Positions 55,891-64,000 of a DNA stretch of 64,000 bases are shown piece by piece. This stretch comes from an uncultured Bacteroidales bacterium (lineage in GTDB: Bacteria; Bacteroidota; Bacteroidia; Bacteroidales; Bacteroidaceae), in assembly GCA_902763885.1 (NCBI GenBank), contig CACWTU010000002.1, positions 124,001 through 188,000 on the forward strand, read 5' to 3'. Under the pieces are notes generated by a model, which was not told where the DNA came from, did no database searches, and saw nothing but the letters and a program-made list of their open reading frames with translations. The translations under genes were made by a program, and so were the position numbers. The first letter of the stretch is position 1. Each line of letters begins with the position of its first letter.

Positions 55891-56966
55891 TTGATATTAA
55901 AGTAATTGTAGAGAGCAGTCTCAATCTCCTCTGGTGTGGGAACCATACCGCCCAGACGGCCAAAGAAGCCTACGGGCTTGCGGCCCTCAACAGCCAGACG
56001 GATATCCTCAATCATCTGACCGGCGCTCAGCTCAACAGAGAAGAGGCCCTTGATGCGTGGGTTGTCAGCCAGCTCGCGTATCTGGTCATAGGGGAAAGGA
56101 TAGAGTGAGATGGGGCGGAACAGACCGATCTTGTGGCCTTTGGCGCGAGCCAGCTCAATGCTCTTCTGTGCTATACGGGCGATGATACCGAATGCTACTA
56201 TTACGTAGTCAGCGTCATCGCATTGAATCATCTCGTAACGTACCTCGTTCTGCTCCATCTCGCGGTATTTCTTCTGCAAGCGGATGTTCACCAGTTCATG
56301 CTCCTGCGGAAGCAGGTTCAGGGAGGTGATGAAACGACGTTCCTTTCCCTCAGGGGTACCGTTGGTGGCCCAGTCAGGATACTCGGTCATACGGGGACGC
56401 TGTGCGGGCAGGTATATCTTCTCCATCATCTGACCCAGGGCACCGTCGGCCAGGATCATCGTGGGGTTGCGGTATTTGAACGCAAGGTCAAATCCCAGTG
56501 CGATGAAATCAGCCAGTTCCTGAACTGATGAGGGAGCCAGGGTGAGCAATTTGTAGTCACCATGACCACCGCCCTTTACAGTCTGGAAATAGTCAGCCTG
56601 GCTGGGCTGGATGGTTCCAAGTCCGGGACCTCCGCGTGATACGTTGATAAGCAGGCATGGAAGCTCAGCTCCTGCCAGATATGATATACCCTCTGCCATC
56701 AGGCTTATGCCGGGGCTGGATGAGGATGTCATAACTCTGTGTCCTGTGGATGCACCGCCATAGACCATGTTGATGGCGGAAACTTCACTCTCGGCCTGGA
56801 GAACTGCCATGCCTGTACGTGCGGTGGCATCGGTCTCCATAAGATACTCCATTACCTCCGTCTGCGGAGTGATGGGGTAACCGTAAAAGGCATCGGCACC
56901 GGCGCGGATAGCGGCCTCGGCAATTGCCTCGTTGCCTTTCATAAGTCTCATTTCTCTTTCTTCCAT
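55887..56966 (-). CDS. 2-oxoacid:ferredoxin oxidoreductase, alpha subunit (VorB/KorA type)
   Basis: A 359-aa alpha subunit with FYGYPITPQTEVMEYL near residue 28, LQAESEVSAINMVYGGASTGHRVMTSSSSPGISLMAEGISY (~54-95) and RGGPGLGTIQPSQADYF near residue 110, the last being a typical pyrimidine-binding region. Bacteroidales homologs are named either 2-oxoglutarate (KorA) or 3-methyl-2-oxobutanoate (VorB) oxidoreductase; sequence reading cannot choose between them. In gut Bacteroidales either would supply acyl-CoA for the reductive TCA branch or for branched-chain fatty acids. Confidence 0.94.
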   Translation of the reverse strand: MEEREMRLMKGNEAIAEAAIRAGADAFYGYPITPQTEVMEYLMETDATARTGMAVLQAESEVSAINMVYGGASTGHRVMTSSSSPGISLMAEGISYLAGAELPCLLINVSRGGPGLGTIQPSQADYFQTVKGGGHGDYKLLTLAPSSVQELADFIALGFDLAFKYRNPTMILADGALGQMMEKIYLPAQRPRMTEYPDWATNGTPEGKERRFITSLNLLPQEHELVNIRLQKKYREMEQNEVRYEMIQCDDADYVIVAFGIIARIAQKSIELARAKGHKIGLFRPISLYPFPYDQIRELADNPRIKGLFSVELSAGQMIEDIRLAVEGRKPVGFFGRLGGMVPTPEEIETALYNYFNIK

Positions 56967-56968
56967 AA

Positions 56969-57199
56969 TTACTCCTCTACTTTTACCCTATAGACTGAAA
57001 TAACTCCGTCTGGGCAGATAATGCCGCAGTTTGTGCAACCAATGCATGCTTCAGGGTTTACCATATAAGCATAGTGGTAACCCTTGCTGTTGACGGCTGT
57101 TGACATGCCCAATACCTGTTTGTCACAGGTAGAGACACACAATTCACAGCCTTTACAACGCTCGTTGTCAACTGTAACAGCACCTCTAATTTTTGCCAT
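56969..57199 (-). CDS. 2x[4Fe-4S] ferredoxin (delta) subunit of 2-oxoacid oxidoreductase
   Basis: A 76-aa ferredoxin with two classic cluster motifs: CKGCELCVSTCDKQV and CIGCTNCGIICPDGV. It starts the oxidoreductase operon (delta-alpha-beta-gamma) and lies 2 bp before the alpha gene. It carries electrons out of the TPP-subunit to cellular ferredoxin. Confidence 0.94.
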   Translation of the reverse strand: MAKIRGAVTVDNERCKGCELCVSTCDKQVLGMSTAVNSKGYHYAYMVNPEACIGCTNCGIICPDGVISVYRVKVEE

Positions 57200-57235
57200 A
57201 ATTGTAATTTGTTATTGGTATGTTTGGTATAAATA

Positions 57236-57853
57236 TTATCTCTTGGAAAGACTCTGCCCCGGAACTGCAAATTCCGTGAGGTTGATCTCATATATCAAAG
57301 CCGAGTAGCCTGGGATGCTGGATCTGTCATTTGTTCCATATCCGAGACCATAAGGGATATACACTATCCAGTAGTCACCGCAATGCATGTTCATGATGGC
57401 AGTTGCGGCCCCGTCTATCAATGAGGATACCTTGAATGATGAAGGAATATTCATTTCAGGATTAAGGTTGGCGGTCACGAATGAACGGTCAACCACCTGT
57501 CCTTCAGGATAATTGTCGGTGGGCATCAGACGTACGCGATAATTGATACGTATGCTGTCTGTGAAGTTAGGCGATACGGTACCCGTGCCTTTCCTGATAA
57601 CCTTGCAGTAAACGTATGAACCGTCTCCCCACTGCCTTGCATTGTCAAGCTTGTAAGAGAGTAGCCTGAACATCTGTCCTTCTGCTGCGGTCTGAGGCGT
57701 CAGGTCACTGCACTGAGAGGCAATGCTTGATATAAAGCTGGCATTGCGGTCTTTCCAGTTGGCATGGTCATCGGTCTCCTTGGTCTCAGAGCATGAGATA
57801 AAGGAGAACAGAGCGGATGCCAGCAGAACAGATATTGCAAGGATACGCTTCAT
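57236..57853 (-). CDS. FKBP-type peptidyl-prolyl isomerase lipoprotein
   Basis: A 205-aa lipoprotein: leader ending FISC (Cys21), a helical stretch (~30-75), then an FKBP-like domain (~80-198) with the typical start YVYCKVIRKGTGTVSPNFTDSIRINYRVRL, and the later YWIVYIPYGLGYGTNDRSSIPGYSALIYEINLTEF, which matches the FKBP VPYxLGYG.....IPPxSxLIFEVEL pattern. Predicted envelope protein-folding factor, anchored in a membrane. It lies 2 bp after glyS, a linkage common in Bacteroidales, and 36 bp before the ferredoxin subunit gene. Confidence 0.88.
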   Translation of the reverse strand: MKRILAISVLLASALFSFISCSETKETDDHANWKDRNASFISSIASQCSDLTPQTAAEGQMFRLLSYKLDNARQWGDGSYVYCKVIRKGTGTVSPNFTDSIRINYRVRLMPTDNYPEGQVVDRSFVTANLNPEMNIPSSFKVSSLIDGAATAIMNMHCGDYWIVYIPYGLGYGTNDRSSIPGYSALIYEINLTEFAVPGQSLSKR

Positions 57854-57855
57854 GA

Positions 57856-59357
57856 TCAGAGTGTCTTGAGTACGCTGGTTATTGAAACGGTATCTGAAAG
57901 GATATTGCAGAGGTCTGCAATCTTTACGCGCTGCTGCTCCATGGTGTCACGGTTGCGCAGGGTTACGGTCTGGTCCTCAAGTGACTGATGATCAACTGTT
58001 ACGCAGAACGGGGTACCTATGGCATCCTGACGGCGGTAACGCTTGCCTATTGAATCCTTCTCATCATACTGGCAGTTGAAGTGGAACTTGAGGTCGTTCT
58101 GGATGCTGCGTGCCAGCTCTGGCAGTCCGTCTTTCTTTACGAGAGGCAGGATAGCCAGCTTAACAGGAGCAAGAGGTGCTGGCAAGTGCAGAACCACGCG
58201 GGTCTCACCGTTCTCAAGGGCCTGCTCCTCATATGATGCGCACATAACGCTCAGGAACATGCGGTCAACACCGATAGAGGTCTCGATTACGAACGGAGTG
58301 TAGCTCTCGTTGGTCTCGGGATCAAAGTATTTGATGCTCTTGCCGCTGAACTTCTCATGCTGTGAGAGGTCAAAGTTGGTGCGGCTATGGATACCCTCCA
58401 CCTCCTTGAAACCGAACGGCATGAGGAACTCGATATCTGTTGCTGCGTTGGCGTAGTGTGCAAGCTTGTCATGATCGTGGAAACGGTAGTGGTCTGCGCC
58501 GAATCCGAGAGCCTGATGCCATTTCATGCGGGTCTCCTTCCACTTGGCAAACCAGTCAAGCTCAGTGCCGGGCTTGATGAAGAACTGCATCTCCATCTGC
58601 TCATCTCGTTACGGAAAGCCTTACCTATCTGGGCTATTCCGAAAGGAATCTTCATGCGGCCTGTCTTCTGAACGTTCAGGTAGTTTACAAAGATACCCTG
58701 AGCGGTCTCAGGACGCAGGTAGATCTTCATTGAGCCGTCAGCTGTGGAACCCATCTCAGTTGAGAACATAAGGTTGAACTGGCGTACATCGGTCCAGTTA
58801 CGGGTGCCGCTGATGGGGCAAACAATACCCTCATCCAGGATAATCTGCTTGAGTTCCTCAAGATTGGTCTCATTCATGGCCTTCTTGTAACGGTCATGCA
58901 GGGCATCACGCTTGGCTATGTGTTCCAGAACATTTGCACTGGTGGCACGGTACTTGGCCTCATCAAAAGAGTCACCGAAACGCTTGCGTGCCTTGGCTAC
59001 CTCCTTTTCTATCTTCTCATCATATTTGGCTATCTGGTCTTCAATGAGAACGTCGGCGCGATAACGCTTCTTGGAGTCGCGGTTGTCAATCAGGGGGTCA
59101 TTGAATGCGTCAACATGACCTGATGCCTTCCAGATGGTGGGGTGCATGAATATTGCGGAGTCTATACCTACAATGTTGTCATGCAGCAGGACCATGCTCT
59201 GCCACCAGTAGGTCTTGATGTTGTTTTTCATCTCAACGCCTAACTGTCCGTAGTCATAGACAGCTCCTAATCCATCATAAATCTCACTTGAAGGGAATAC
59301 GAAACCGTACTCCTTGCAATGCGCTACAATCTTTTTGAAAACGTCTTCTTGTGCCAT
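57856..59357 (-). pseudogene. glyS: glyS, glycyl-tRNA synthetase (class II, single-chain), interrupted by a ~37-nt deletion
   Basis: The first frame (from ATG 59357) gives [19 protein letters not shown] through [16 protein letters not shown], an intact alpha2-type GlyRS N-terminal half, then runs out of frame at 58604. A second frame picks up at 58602 with [17 protein letters not shown] and continues to the proper end (anticodon-binding domain, KLAILPLV ...). Between NE and EQMEMQFF, family members have about 13 residues (of the form I-x-P-R-x-F-x-F-R-x-R-E-F), the second half of class II motif 2, which binds ATP and the acceptor end. Only two bases remain there. Restoring 37 nt would give 1539 nt, 512 aa, the usual length. 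As glyS is normally single-copy and essential, a real loss would need a second GlyRS; an assembly error is a strong alternative. Confidence 0.88.
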
Positions 59358-59383
59358 AATCAGCTTTTTTCCGAAAATTTCCG

Positions 59384-59391
59384 CAAAGGTA
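59384..59391 (-). promoter_or_regulatory. -7 element for the glyS operon
   Basis: On the minus strand TACCTTTG fits TAnnTTTG, 27 bp upstream of the glyS ATG. Probably drives glyS, the FKBP gene and perhaps the 2-oxoacid oxidoreductase genes. Confidence 0.6.
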
Positions 59392-59589
59392 CTCTTTTAT
59401 TTAATATAAAAGGGAGTCTGTAGTCTTAAAAAAGGGTAATTAAGCTTGCTTTGAAGTGAGGTGACAGAGTGAATGAAATATGCCGATCTGTTGAAAAGTT
59501 AATGCCCTGAGCGGGTCAAGTTGGACGTTTTGGATTGGGAATTGTCGCTGAAAAGCAGTAATTTCGCGTCCAAAGACATTTTTTTGCGA

Positions 59590-62256
59590 ATGAGCGACGA
59601 ACTTGACAATATAGTAGAGACCGATGATGAAGGCCAGGAAGCAGGGCACTCTTCATACCAGCCTGTCAAGGATGACAACGGCATGATCAGACACAGACTT
59701 TCAGGTATGTATCAGGGCTGGTTCCTTGATTATGCCTCATATGTTATCCTGGAACGTGCCGTGCCGCATTTTGTGGATGGCCTGAAGCCGGTGCAGAGAC
59801 GTATCCTGCACTCCATGAAACGCCTGGATGACGGACGTTTCAACAAGGTGGCCAACATTGTGGGTCACACTATGCAGTTCCATCCTCATGGCGATGCCTC
59901 AATAGGCGATGCTCTGGTTCAGATGGGCCAGAAGGACCTGCTTATAGAGTGTCAGGGTAACTGGGGAAACATCCTTACCGGTCATCGTGCCGCTGCTCCG
60001 CGATATATTGAGGCCCGTCTTTCAAAGTTCGCTCTCGAGACCCTGTTTAACCCTAAGACCACTGAATGGAAGGCCTCATACGACGGCCGTAACAAGGAGC
60101 CGGTCACACTGCCGGTCAAGTTCCCATTGCTGCTGGCTCAGGGTGCTGAGGGTATTGCCGTAGGTCTATCATGCAAGATTCTGCCTCATAACTTCAATGA
60201 ACTTTGCGATGCTGCTGTATCATATCTGCGCGGTGAGGAGTTCCACCTTTATCCTGATTTCCAGACAGGCGGTGCCGTTGATGTTTCACGCTACAACGAC
60301 GGAGAGCGCGGCGGTATGGTACGCATCCGTGCCAAGATATCCAAGGAGGCCGATAACAAGACTCTCGTGATAAACGAGATTCCGTACGGTGAGAACGTGA
60401 TGACCCTGTGCGAGTCAATCGTAAAGGCCGGTGAAAAGGGTAAAATCAAGATCCGCAAGGTGGAGAACCTTACGGCCGATAAGGTGGAGATACGCATATC
60501 ATTGGCTCCCGGCGTGTCAAGTGACAAGACGATAGATGCTCTCTATGCGTTTACCAACTGTGAGGTAAGCATTTCACCCAACTGCTGCGTGATTGATGAG
60601 AACAAGCCTCATTTCCTTACGGTGAGCGATGTGCTGCGCAAATCAGTTGACAATACGCTTGAACTGCTGCGTCGTGAGCTTGAGATAGAGCGTGGGGAAC
60701 TGCTTGAGCAGCTGCATTTTGCATCACTTGAGAAGATATTTATTGAGGAGCGCATCTATAAGGACCGTGAGTTTGAAGAGGCTCCCACTATGGATGCCGC
60801 CTGTGAGCATATTGATGACCGCCTGACGCCTTACTATCCGCATATGATACGTGAGGTTACCAAGGAGGATATCCTCAAGCTGATGGAGATAAAGATGGCC
60901 CGTATCCTCAAGTTCAACAAGGACAAGGCAGAGGAGGCAATTGCCAAGATGAAGGCTGACATCGCACGCATTGACAAGGATTTGTCAAATATGGTGGGTG
61001 TGACCATACGCTGGTTCAATATGCTCAAGGATAAGTACGGCCCTGCCTATCCGCGCCGTACCGAGATAAAGAATTTTGACACAATCGTAGCTACAAAGGT
61101 CATTGAGGCTAATCAGAAGCTGTACATAAACCGTGCTGACGGATTCATAGGCATGGAGCTCAAGAAAGACGAATATGTATGCAACTGCTCTGAGATTGAT
61201 GACATTATCCTGTTCTACAAGGACGGAAAGTACAAGGTTGTCAAGGTGGCTGACAAACTTTTTGTAGGTCAGGGTGTGCTCTATCTTGACGTGTTCAAAA
61301 AGAATGACAAACGTACCATATATAATGTAGTATATCGTGACGGCAGGAACGGCGCCTATTTCATGAAGAGGTTTGCCGCTACCGGCTTGACCCGTGACAA
61401 GGAGTATGACCTGACACAAGGTAAGGCCGGCTCCAAGATCTGCTACTTCAGTGCCAACCACAATGGTGAGGCTGAGGTTATCAAGATAACGCTCAAACCC
61501 AATCCTAAACTCAAAAAACCTGTATTTGACAAGGATTTCAGCGACCTGATGATCAAGGGCCGTCAGTCAATGGGTAACCTGCTCACACGTAATGAGGTGC
61601 AGCGCATAGGGCTCAAGTCACAGGGTACATCAACGCTGGGTGGCCGTAAGGTATGGTTTGACAAGGATATACTGAGGCTTGACTTTGACGGGCACGGTGA
61701 GTATCTGGGTGAGTTTGACAGTGATGACCTTCTGCTTGTGGTGAACGCTGACGGAGAGTATTATACCACTGCTCCAGATGCCAACTGTCATTTTGATGCC
61801 GGCCTTCTGCGCATTGAGAAATATGATCAGGGTAAGGTGTGGACTGCACTTCTGTTTGATGCTTCACAAAAGGGCTATCTCTATCTCAAGAGATTCAATC
61901 TGGATCCGTCAGCCAAGCGCATCAACATTCTGGGTGATGAGAAAGGCAGTAAGCTTGTGCTGCTTACAGATACCGTATATCCGCGTGTACTTGTTACTTT
62001 GGGCGGAGCTGACAGTTTCCGTGAACCTATGGAGATTGATGCTGAGACGTTTGTCGGCATCAAGGGGGTAAAAGCCCGCGGCCGCAGGGTTACCGCATTC
62101 AATGTTAATGATGTGGAGGAGCTGGAGCCGCTGCGTATGCCTGAACCTGAGCCTGAACCCGAATCTGATGTAAATGATGCAGAAGAATCAGATATTTCTG
62201 AATCCGATGATGAAAAAAACAATATTCCTGACGACGGACAGCTCTCTCTGTTCTAA
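59590..62256 (+). CDS. parC: DNA topoisomerase IV subunit A (ParC-like)
   Basis: Type IIA topoisomerase A subunit of 888 aa that decatenates chromosomes with ParE. The breakage-reunion domain has YVILERAVPHFVDGLKPVQRRILHSM (~51-76), HTMQFHPHGDASIGDALVQM (~93-112) and the catalytic tyrosine in AAAPRYIEARLS (Tyr139). The C-terminal region (~500-870) has irregular beta-pinwheel blades without the GyrA-box, which favours ParC over GyrA, as does the length pattern of Bacteroidetes. The tail is rich in E, P, D and S. The open frame reaches upstream to a TTG at 59521, but ATG 59590 (MSDELDNIVE) is the natural start. A TAATTTCG element (59558-59565) resembles that upstream of the SulP gene. Confidence 0.9.
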   Translation: MSDELDNIVETDDEGQEAGHSSYQPVKDDNGMIRHRLSGMYQGWFLDYASYVILERAVPHFVDGLKPVQRRILHSMKRLDDGRFNKVANIVGHTMQFHPHGDASIGDALVQMGQKDLLIECQGNWGNILTGHRAAAPRYIEARLSKFALETLFNPKTTEWKASYDGRNKEPVTLPVKFPLLLAQGAEGIAVGLSCKILPHNFNELCDAAVSYLRGEEFHLYPDFQTGGAVDVSRYNDGERGGMVRIRAKISKEADNKTLVINEIPYGENVMTLCESIVKAGEKGKIKIRKVENLTADKVEIRISLAPGVSSDKTIDALYAFTNCEVSISPNCCVIDENKPHFLTVSDVLRKSVDNTLELLRRELEIERGELLEQLHFASLEKIFIEERIYKDREFEEAPTMDAACEHIDDRLTPYYPHMIREVTKEDILKLMEIKMARILKFNKDKAEEAIAKMKADIARIDKDLSNMVGVTIRWFNMLKDKYGPAYPRRTEIKNFDTIVATKVIEANQKLYINRADGFIGMELKKDEYVCNCSEIDDIILFYKDGKYKVVKVADKLFVGQGVLYLDVFKKNDKRTIYNVVYRDGRNGAYFMKRFAATGLTRDKEYDLTQGKAGSKICYFSANHNGEAEVIKITLKPNPKLKKPVFDKDFSDLMIKGRQSMGNLLTRNEVQRIGLKSQGTSTLGGRKVWFDKDILRLDFDGHGEYLGEFDSDDLLLVVNADGEYYTTAPDANCHFDAGLLRIEKYDQGKVWTALLFDASQKGYLYLKRFNLDPSAKRINILGDEKGSKLVLLTDTVYPRVLVTLGGADSFREPMEIDAETFVGIKGVKARGRRVTAFNVNDVEELEPLRMPEPEPEPESDVNDAEESDISESDDEKNNIPDDGQLSLF

Positions 62257-63076
62257 GATTCTGTCAGTGTTCTTTTGTCTGGCTTTCATTCCGGCATTGG
62301 TTTTGCCGGCAGCAGGCCAGTCATTGGCTTGGGAACTACCTGAACATAAGGAAAGGATTGATGCTTTTTCTGTAGGTATAGGAAAGAGCTGGGAGAGGGA
62401 GACGTATATCTCAGAGCTCTCTTACAGCGGTCTTACAGGGTCACTGCAGTGGGACAGCTGGAAAGGGGCTGTACCTGACGGGAAATCAGGATTCGGTAGG
62501 ACTCATTCATCAGTATTGTTCGGTAGGCCTGAAAGCATGGTAGGTAGCCGCATCCTTTATGCTTCTGTGGATTATTTCTACTCACGGGAATGGAATGTTG
62601 TTCACACAGAGTCTTCTGACCTGCTTCTGGGCCCATCGGCCATGTTCAAGCTATGCGGTCTGTATGACATGTCCAATTCAAACAATACGGCCACCGGCGA
62701 CGGCTATCTGTCATTGGGCTTATGTGCTGATTATGTAGGGCGTTTTAAGATCCGGAATTATCCGCTTGCCGTTCAGGTGAATATGTTCTCACCGTTGATA
62801 GGCATAGCTCCGGCTCCCAATTATGACCAGCCTTATTGGTTCGTGTACAAATACAATCAATACACAAGCCTGATTCATTTTGCTTGGTTTGGTAATTGCT
62901 TTGGCTTGAACGGACAGGTGAATGTTATCTGTCCAGTACGTGGCGGCAGCATAAGAGTGGGATATAATCTTGACTACCTTGGCAATAAACTGGGAGGTCA
63001 CCTGACGCGTCTTACGGATACCTGCTTTACGATTGGTTTCGTCCACAGATTGGCAAAAAAGAACTTACGGCAATGA
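62210..63076 (+). CDS. Predicted exported protein, possibly DUF3316-like (288 aa)
   Basis: The chosen ATG (62210) lies within the last 47 bases of parC in another frame and gives a signal peptide (KILSVFFCLAFIPALVLPAAGQ, residues ~13-35). An ATG directly before it (62207) or another at 62174 is also possible. The mature part consists of beta-strand-like segments (AFSVGIGKSWERETYISELSY, LYASVDYFYSREW, GYLSLGLCADYVGRF, GSIRVGYNLDYLGN, CFTIGFVHRL), consistent with a small outer membrane barrel or a DUF3316-type protein; I cannot confirm which. Its stop overlaps the start of the next gene (ATGA), so it is coupled to the S41 peptidase lipoprotein. Confidence 0.72.
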   Translation: MKKTIFLTTDSSLCSKILSVFFCLAFIPALVLPAAGQSLAWELPEHKERIDAFSVGIGKSWERETYISELSYSGLTGSLQWDSWKGAVPDGKSGFGRTHSSVLFGRPESMVGSRILYASVDYFYSREWNVVHTESSDLLLGPSAMFKLCGLYDMSNSNNTATGDGYLSLGLCADYVGRFKIRNYPLAVQVNMFSPLIGIAPAPNYDQPYWFVYKYNQYTSLIHFAWFGNCFGLNGQVNVICPVRGGSIRVGYNLDYLGNKLGGHLTRLTDTCFTIGFVHRLAKKNLRQ

Positions 63077-64000
63077 AAAGATTGAGATTATACCTGGCTG
63101 CTGTTCTTTTGATGGCATTGATGGTGCCGTCAATCATGTCGTGTACCCGGAGCAGTGATGATGATTATGCGGAATTCATCAATACACCGCGTGGAGTCTT
63201 CTCTGCTTTGTGGACGATTATGGACAAGCACTACTGTTTTTTTGATCTCAAGCAGAAGGAGCTGGGTGTAGATTGGAACGCGGTGTATAATAAGTATAGC
63301 GTCTCCATATCGGATAATATGAGCAGCCGTGCATTGTTTGAGGTGCTTTGCTCAATGATAGGTGAATTGAGGGATGGGCATGTGAACCTTTACAGTCAAT
63401 ATGATATGGGCAGGAACTGGAGTTGGAAAACTGATTATCCTGACAATTTCTCAGAGGATCTGCAGAGGGCTTATCTTGGAAAGGATTATATCATTGCAGG
63501 TGAGGATATTTCTTACCGGCTTTTTACTGATAACATAGGTTATCTGGTAATAAAGAGTTTCCTGGGGGGAGTATCTGACAGTCGGTTCAATTCAATGTTC
63601 AATACCCTTGCCTTATGTAACGGCTTGATCATTGATGTACGTGACAACGGAGGCGGAAACACATTAAATGCAGATCAGATTGCTTCCAAGTTTACTGAAG
63701 AACGTGTTCTTACAGGTTATTCATGCTATAAGAACGGCCCGGGTCATAATGATTTTTCAGATTTGGAGGAGAATTGGCTGGAACCTGACAGACACAATCT
63801 CAGATGGGTGAAACCGGTTATTCTGCTAACCAACAGAGGTTGTTTCAGCAGTACTAATGATTTTGTCAATATCATGAAGAATCTGCCTAATGTAACTGTT
63901 TTAGGTGATTCTACCGGTGGTGGCGGCGGTTTCCCGTTTACGTCTGAATTGCCTAACGGCTGGGTCGTGAGGTTTTCATCAGCTCCCACATTCGATGTAT
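63073..64000 (+). CDS. S41-family peptidase lipoprotein (3' end missing)
   Basis: The gene starts at ATG 63073 (overlapping the previous stop) and runs off the right edge after ~309 codons. A lipobox ending IMSC gives Cys24 as the lipid anchor. The region RGVFSALWTIMDKHYCFFD ... GVDWNAVYNKYSVSI and LFEVLCSMIGELRDGHVNLYSQ is the N-terminal tricorn/S41 helical part; the S41 core follows with IGYLVIKSFLGGV, GLIIDVRDNGGGN and LTNRGCFSSTNDFVNIMKNLPNVTVLGDSTGGGGGFP, where the first Ser of the SSTN group is the expected nucleophile. No PDZ domain is evident. Such tail-processing-protease-like lipoproteins are common in Bacteroidales; substrate unknown. Confidence 0.9.
   Translation, partial: MKRLRLYLAAVLLMALMVPSIMSCTRSSDDDYAEFINTPRGVFSALWTIMDKHYCFFDLKQKELGVDWNAVYNKYSVSISDNMSSRALFEVLCSMIGELRDGHVNLYSQYDMGRNWSWKTDYPDNFSEDLQRAYLGKDYIIAGEDISYRLFTDNIGYLVIKSFLGGVSDSRFNSMFNTLALCNGLIIDVRDNGGGNTLNADQIASKFTEERVLTGYSCYKNGPGHNDFSDLEENWLEPDRHNLRWVKPVILLTNRGCFSSTNDFVNIMKNLPNVTVLGDSTGGGGGFPFTSELPNGWVVRFSSAPTFDV

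Noticed and set aside
58524-58596. Two separate genes for GlyRS alpha and beta chains (glyQ/glyS)
   Set aside because: The two frames are consecutive parts of the single-chain alpha2-type enzyme broken inside motif 2, not the glyQS pair.

Overview
The window reads as a chromosomal segment of a Bacteroidales bacterium (Bacteroides/Phocaeicola/Prevotella relatives). The evidence is the Bacteroidetes promoter signature (TTTG, 19 nt, TAnnTTTG) seen intact at three sites, the sufD-sufS order, Bacteroidetes-type RecO, FtsL and MraZ, many Cys-anchored lipoproteins and CarboxypepD_reg-like exported proteins, and a dcw cluster without ddl. Base composition is moderate and uniform. No prophage, transposase, CRISPR array or conjugative gene was seen, so most of the window is core genome.

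Layout. 1-1572: end of the suf Fe-S assembly operon (sufD 3' end, sufS). 1636-10996: a lipoprotein, gpmI, nhaA, a small rubredoxin gene tail-to-tail with nhaA and divergent from its likely partner flavodiiron protein, an esterase, DUF456 and DUF3109 proteins and another lipoprotein. 11109-22209: tRNA-Val(CAC) and tRNA-Val(GAC), in opposite orientation, bracket three tandem large paralogous exported proteins with an MG2-like module; inverted and direct repeats lie at both edges. 22461-24137: a SulP transporter. 24363-39731: the dcw cell wall/division cluster, mraZ-rsmH-ftsL-ftsI-murE-mraY-murD-ftsW-murG::murC-ftsQ-ftsA-ftsZ, headed by a clear MraZ operator and containing an in-frame murG-murC fusion. 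39728-43350: recO (convergent), tRNA-Glu, a frameshifted rpsT, a repeat-rich gap and gyrB. 43528-48002: two successive XRE-cupin regulator plus acyl-CoA ligase pairs. 48147-53426: a coiled-coil surface lipoprotein, an OmpA-like protein and a secreted protein. 53478-59357 (minus): glyS (interrupted), an FKBP lipoprotein, a four-subunit 2-oxoacid:ferredoxin oxidoreductase and an outer membrane protein. 59590-64000: parC, a predicted exported protein and a truncated S41 peptidase lipoprotein.

Most notable points: (i) the MurG-MurC fusion; (ii) the three-gene MG2-like cluster between two tRNA-Val genes, with a 28-bp inverted copy of a tRNA 3' end at one border and a near-identical 116-bp 3' segment in two of the genes; (iii) a dispersed hairpin family with a GGGAC(A/T)GTCCC core, often starting right at a TGA stop codon; (iv) two normally indispensable or highly conserved translation genes, rpsT and glyS, carrying small deletions that break the frame, which may be real or assembly errors; (v) a three-box MraZ operator overlapping the mraZ promoter.

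All assignments rest on reading the sequence and family knowledge; no database search was run.
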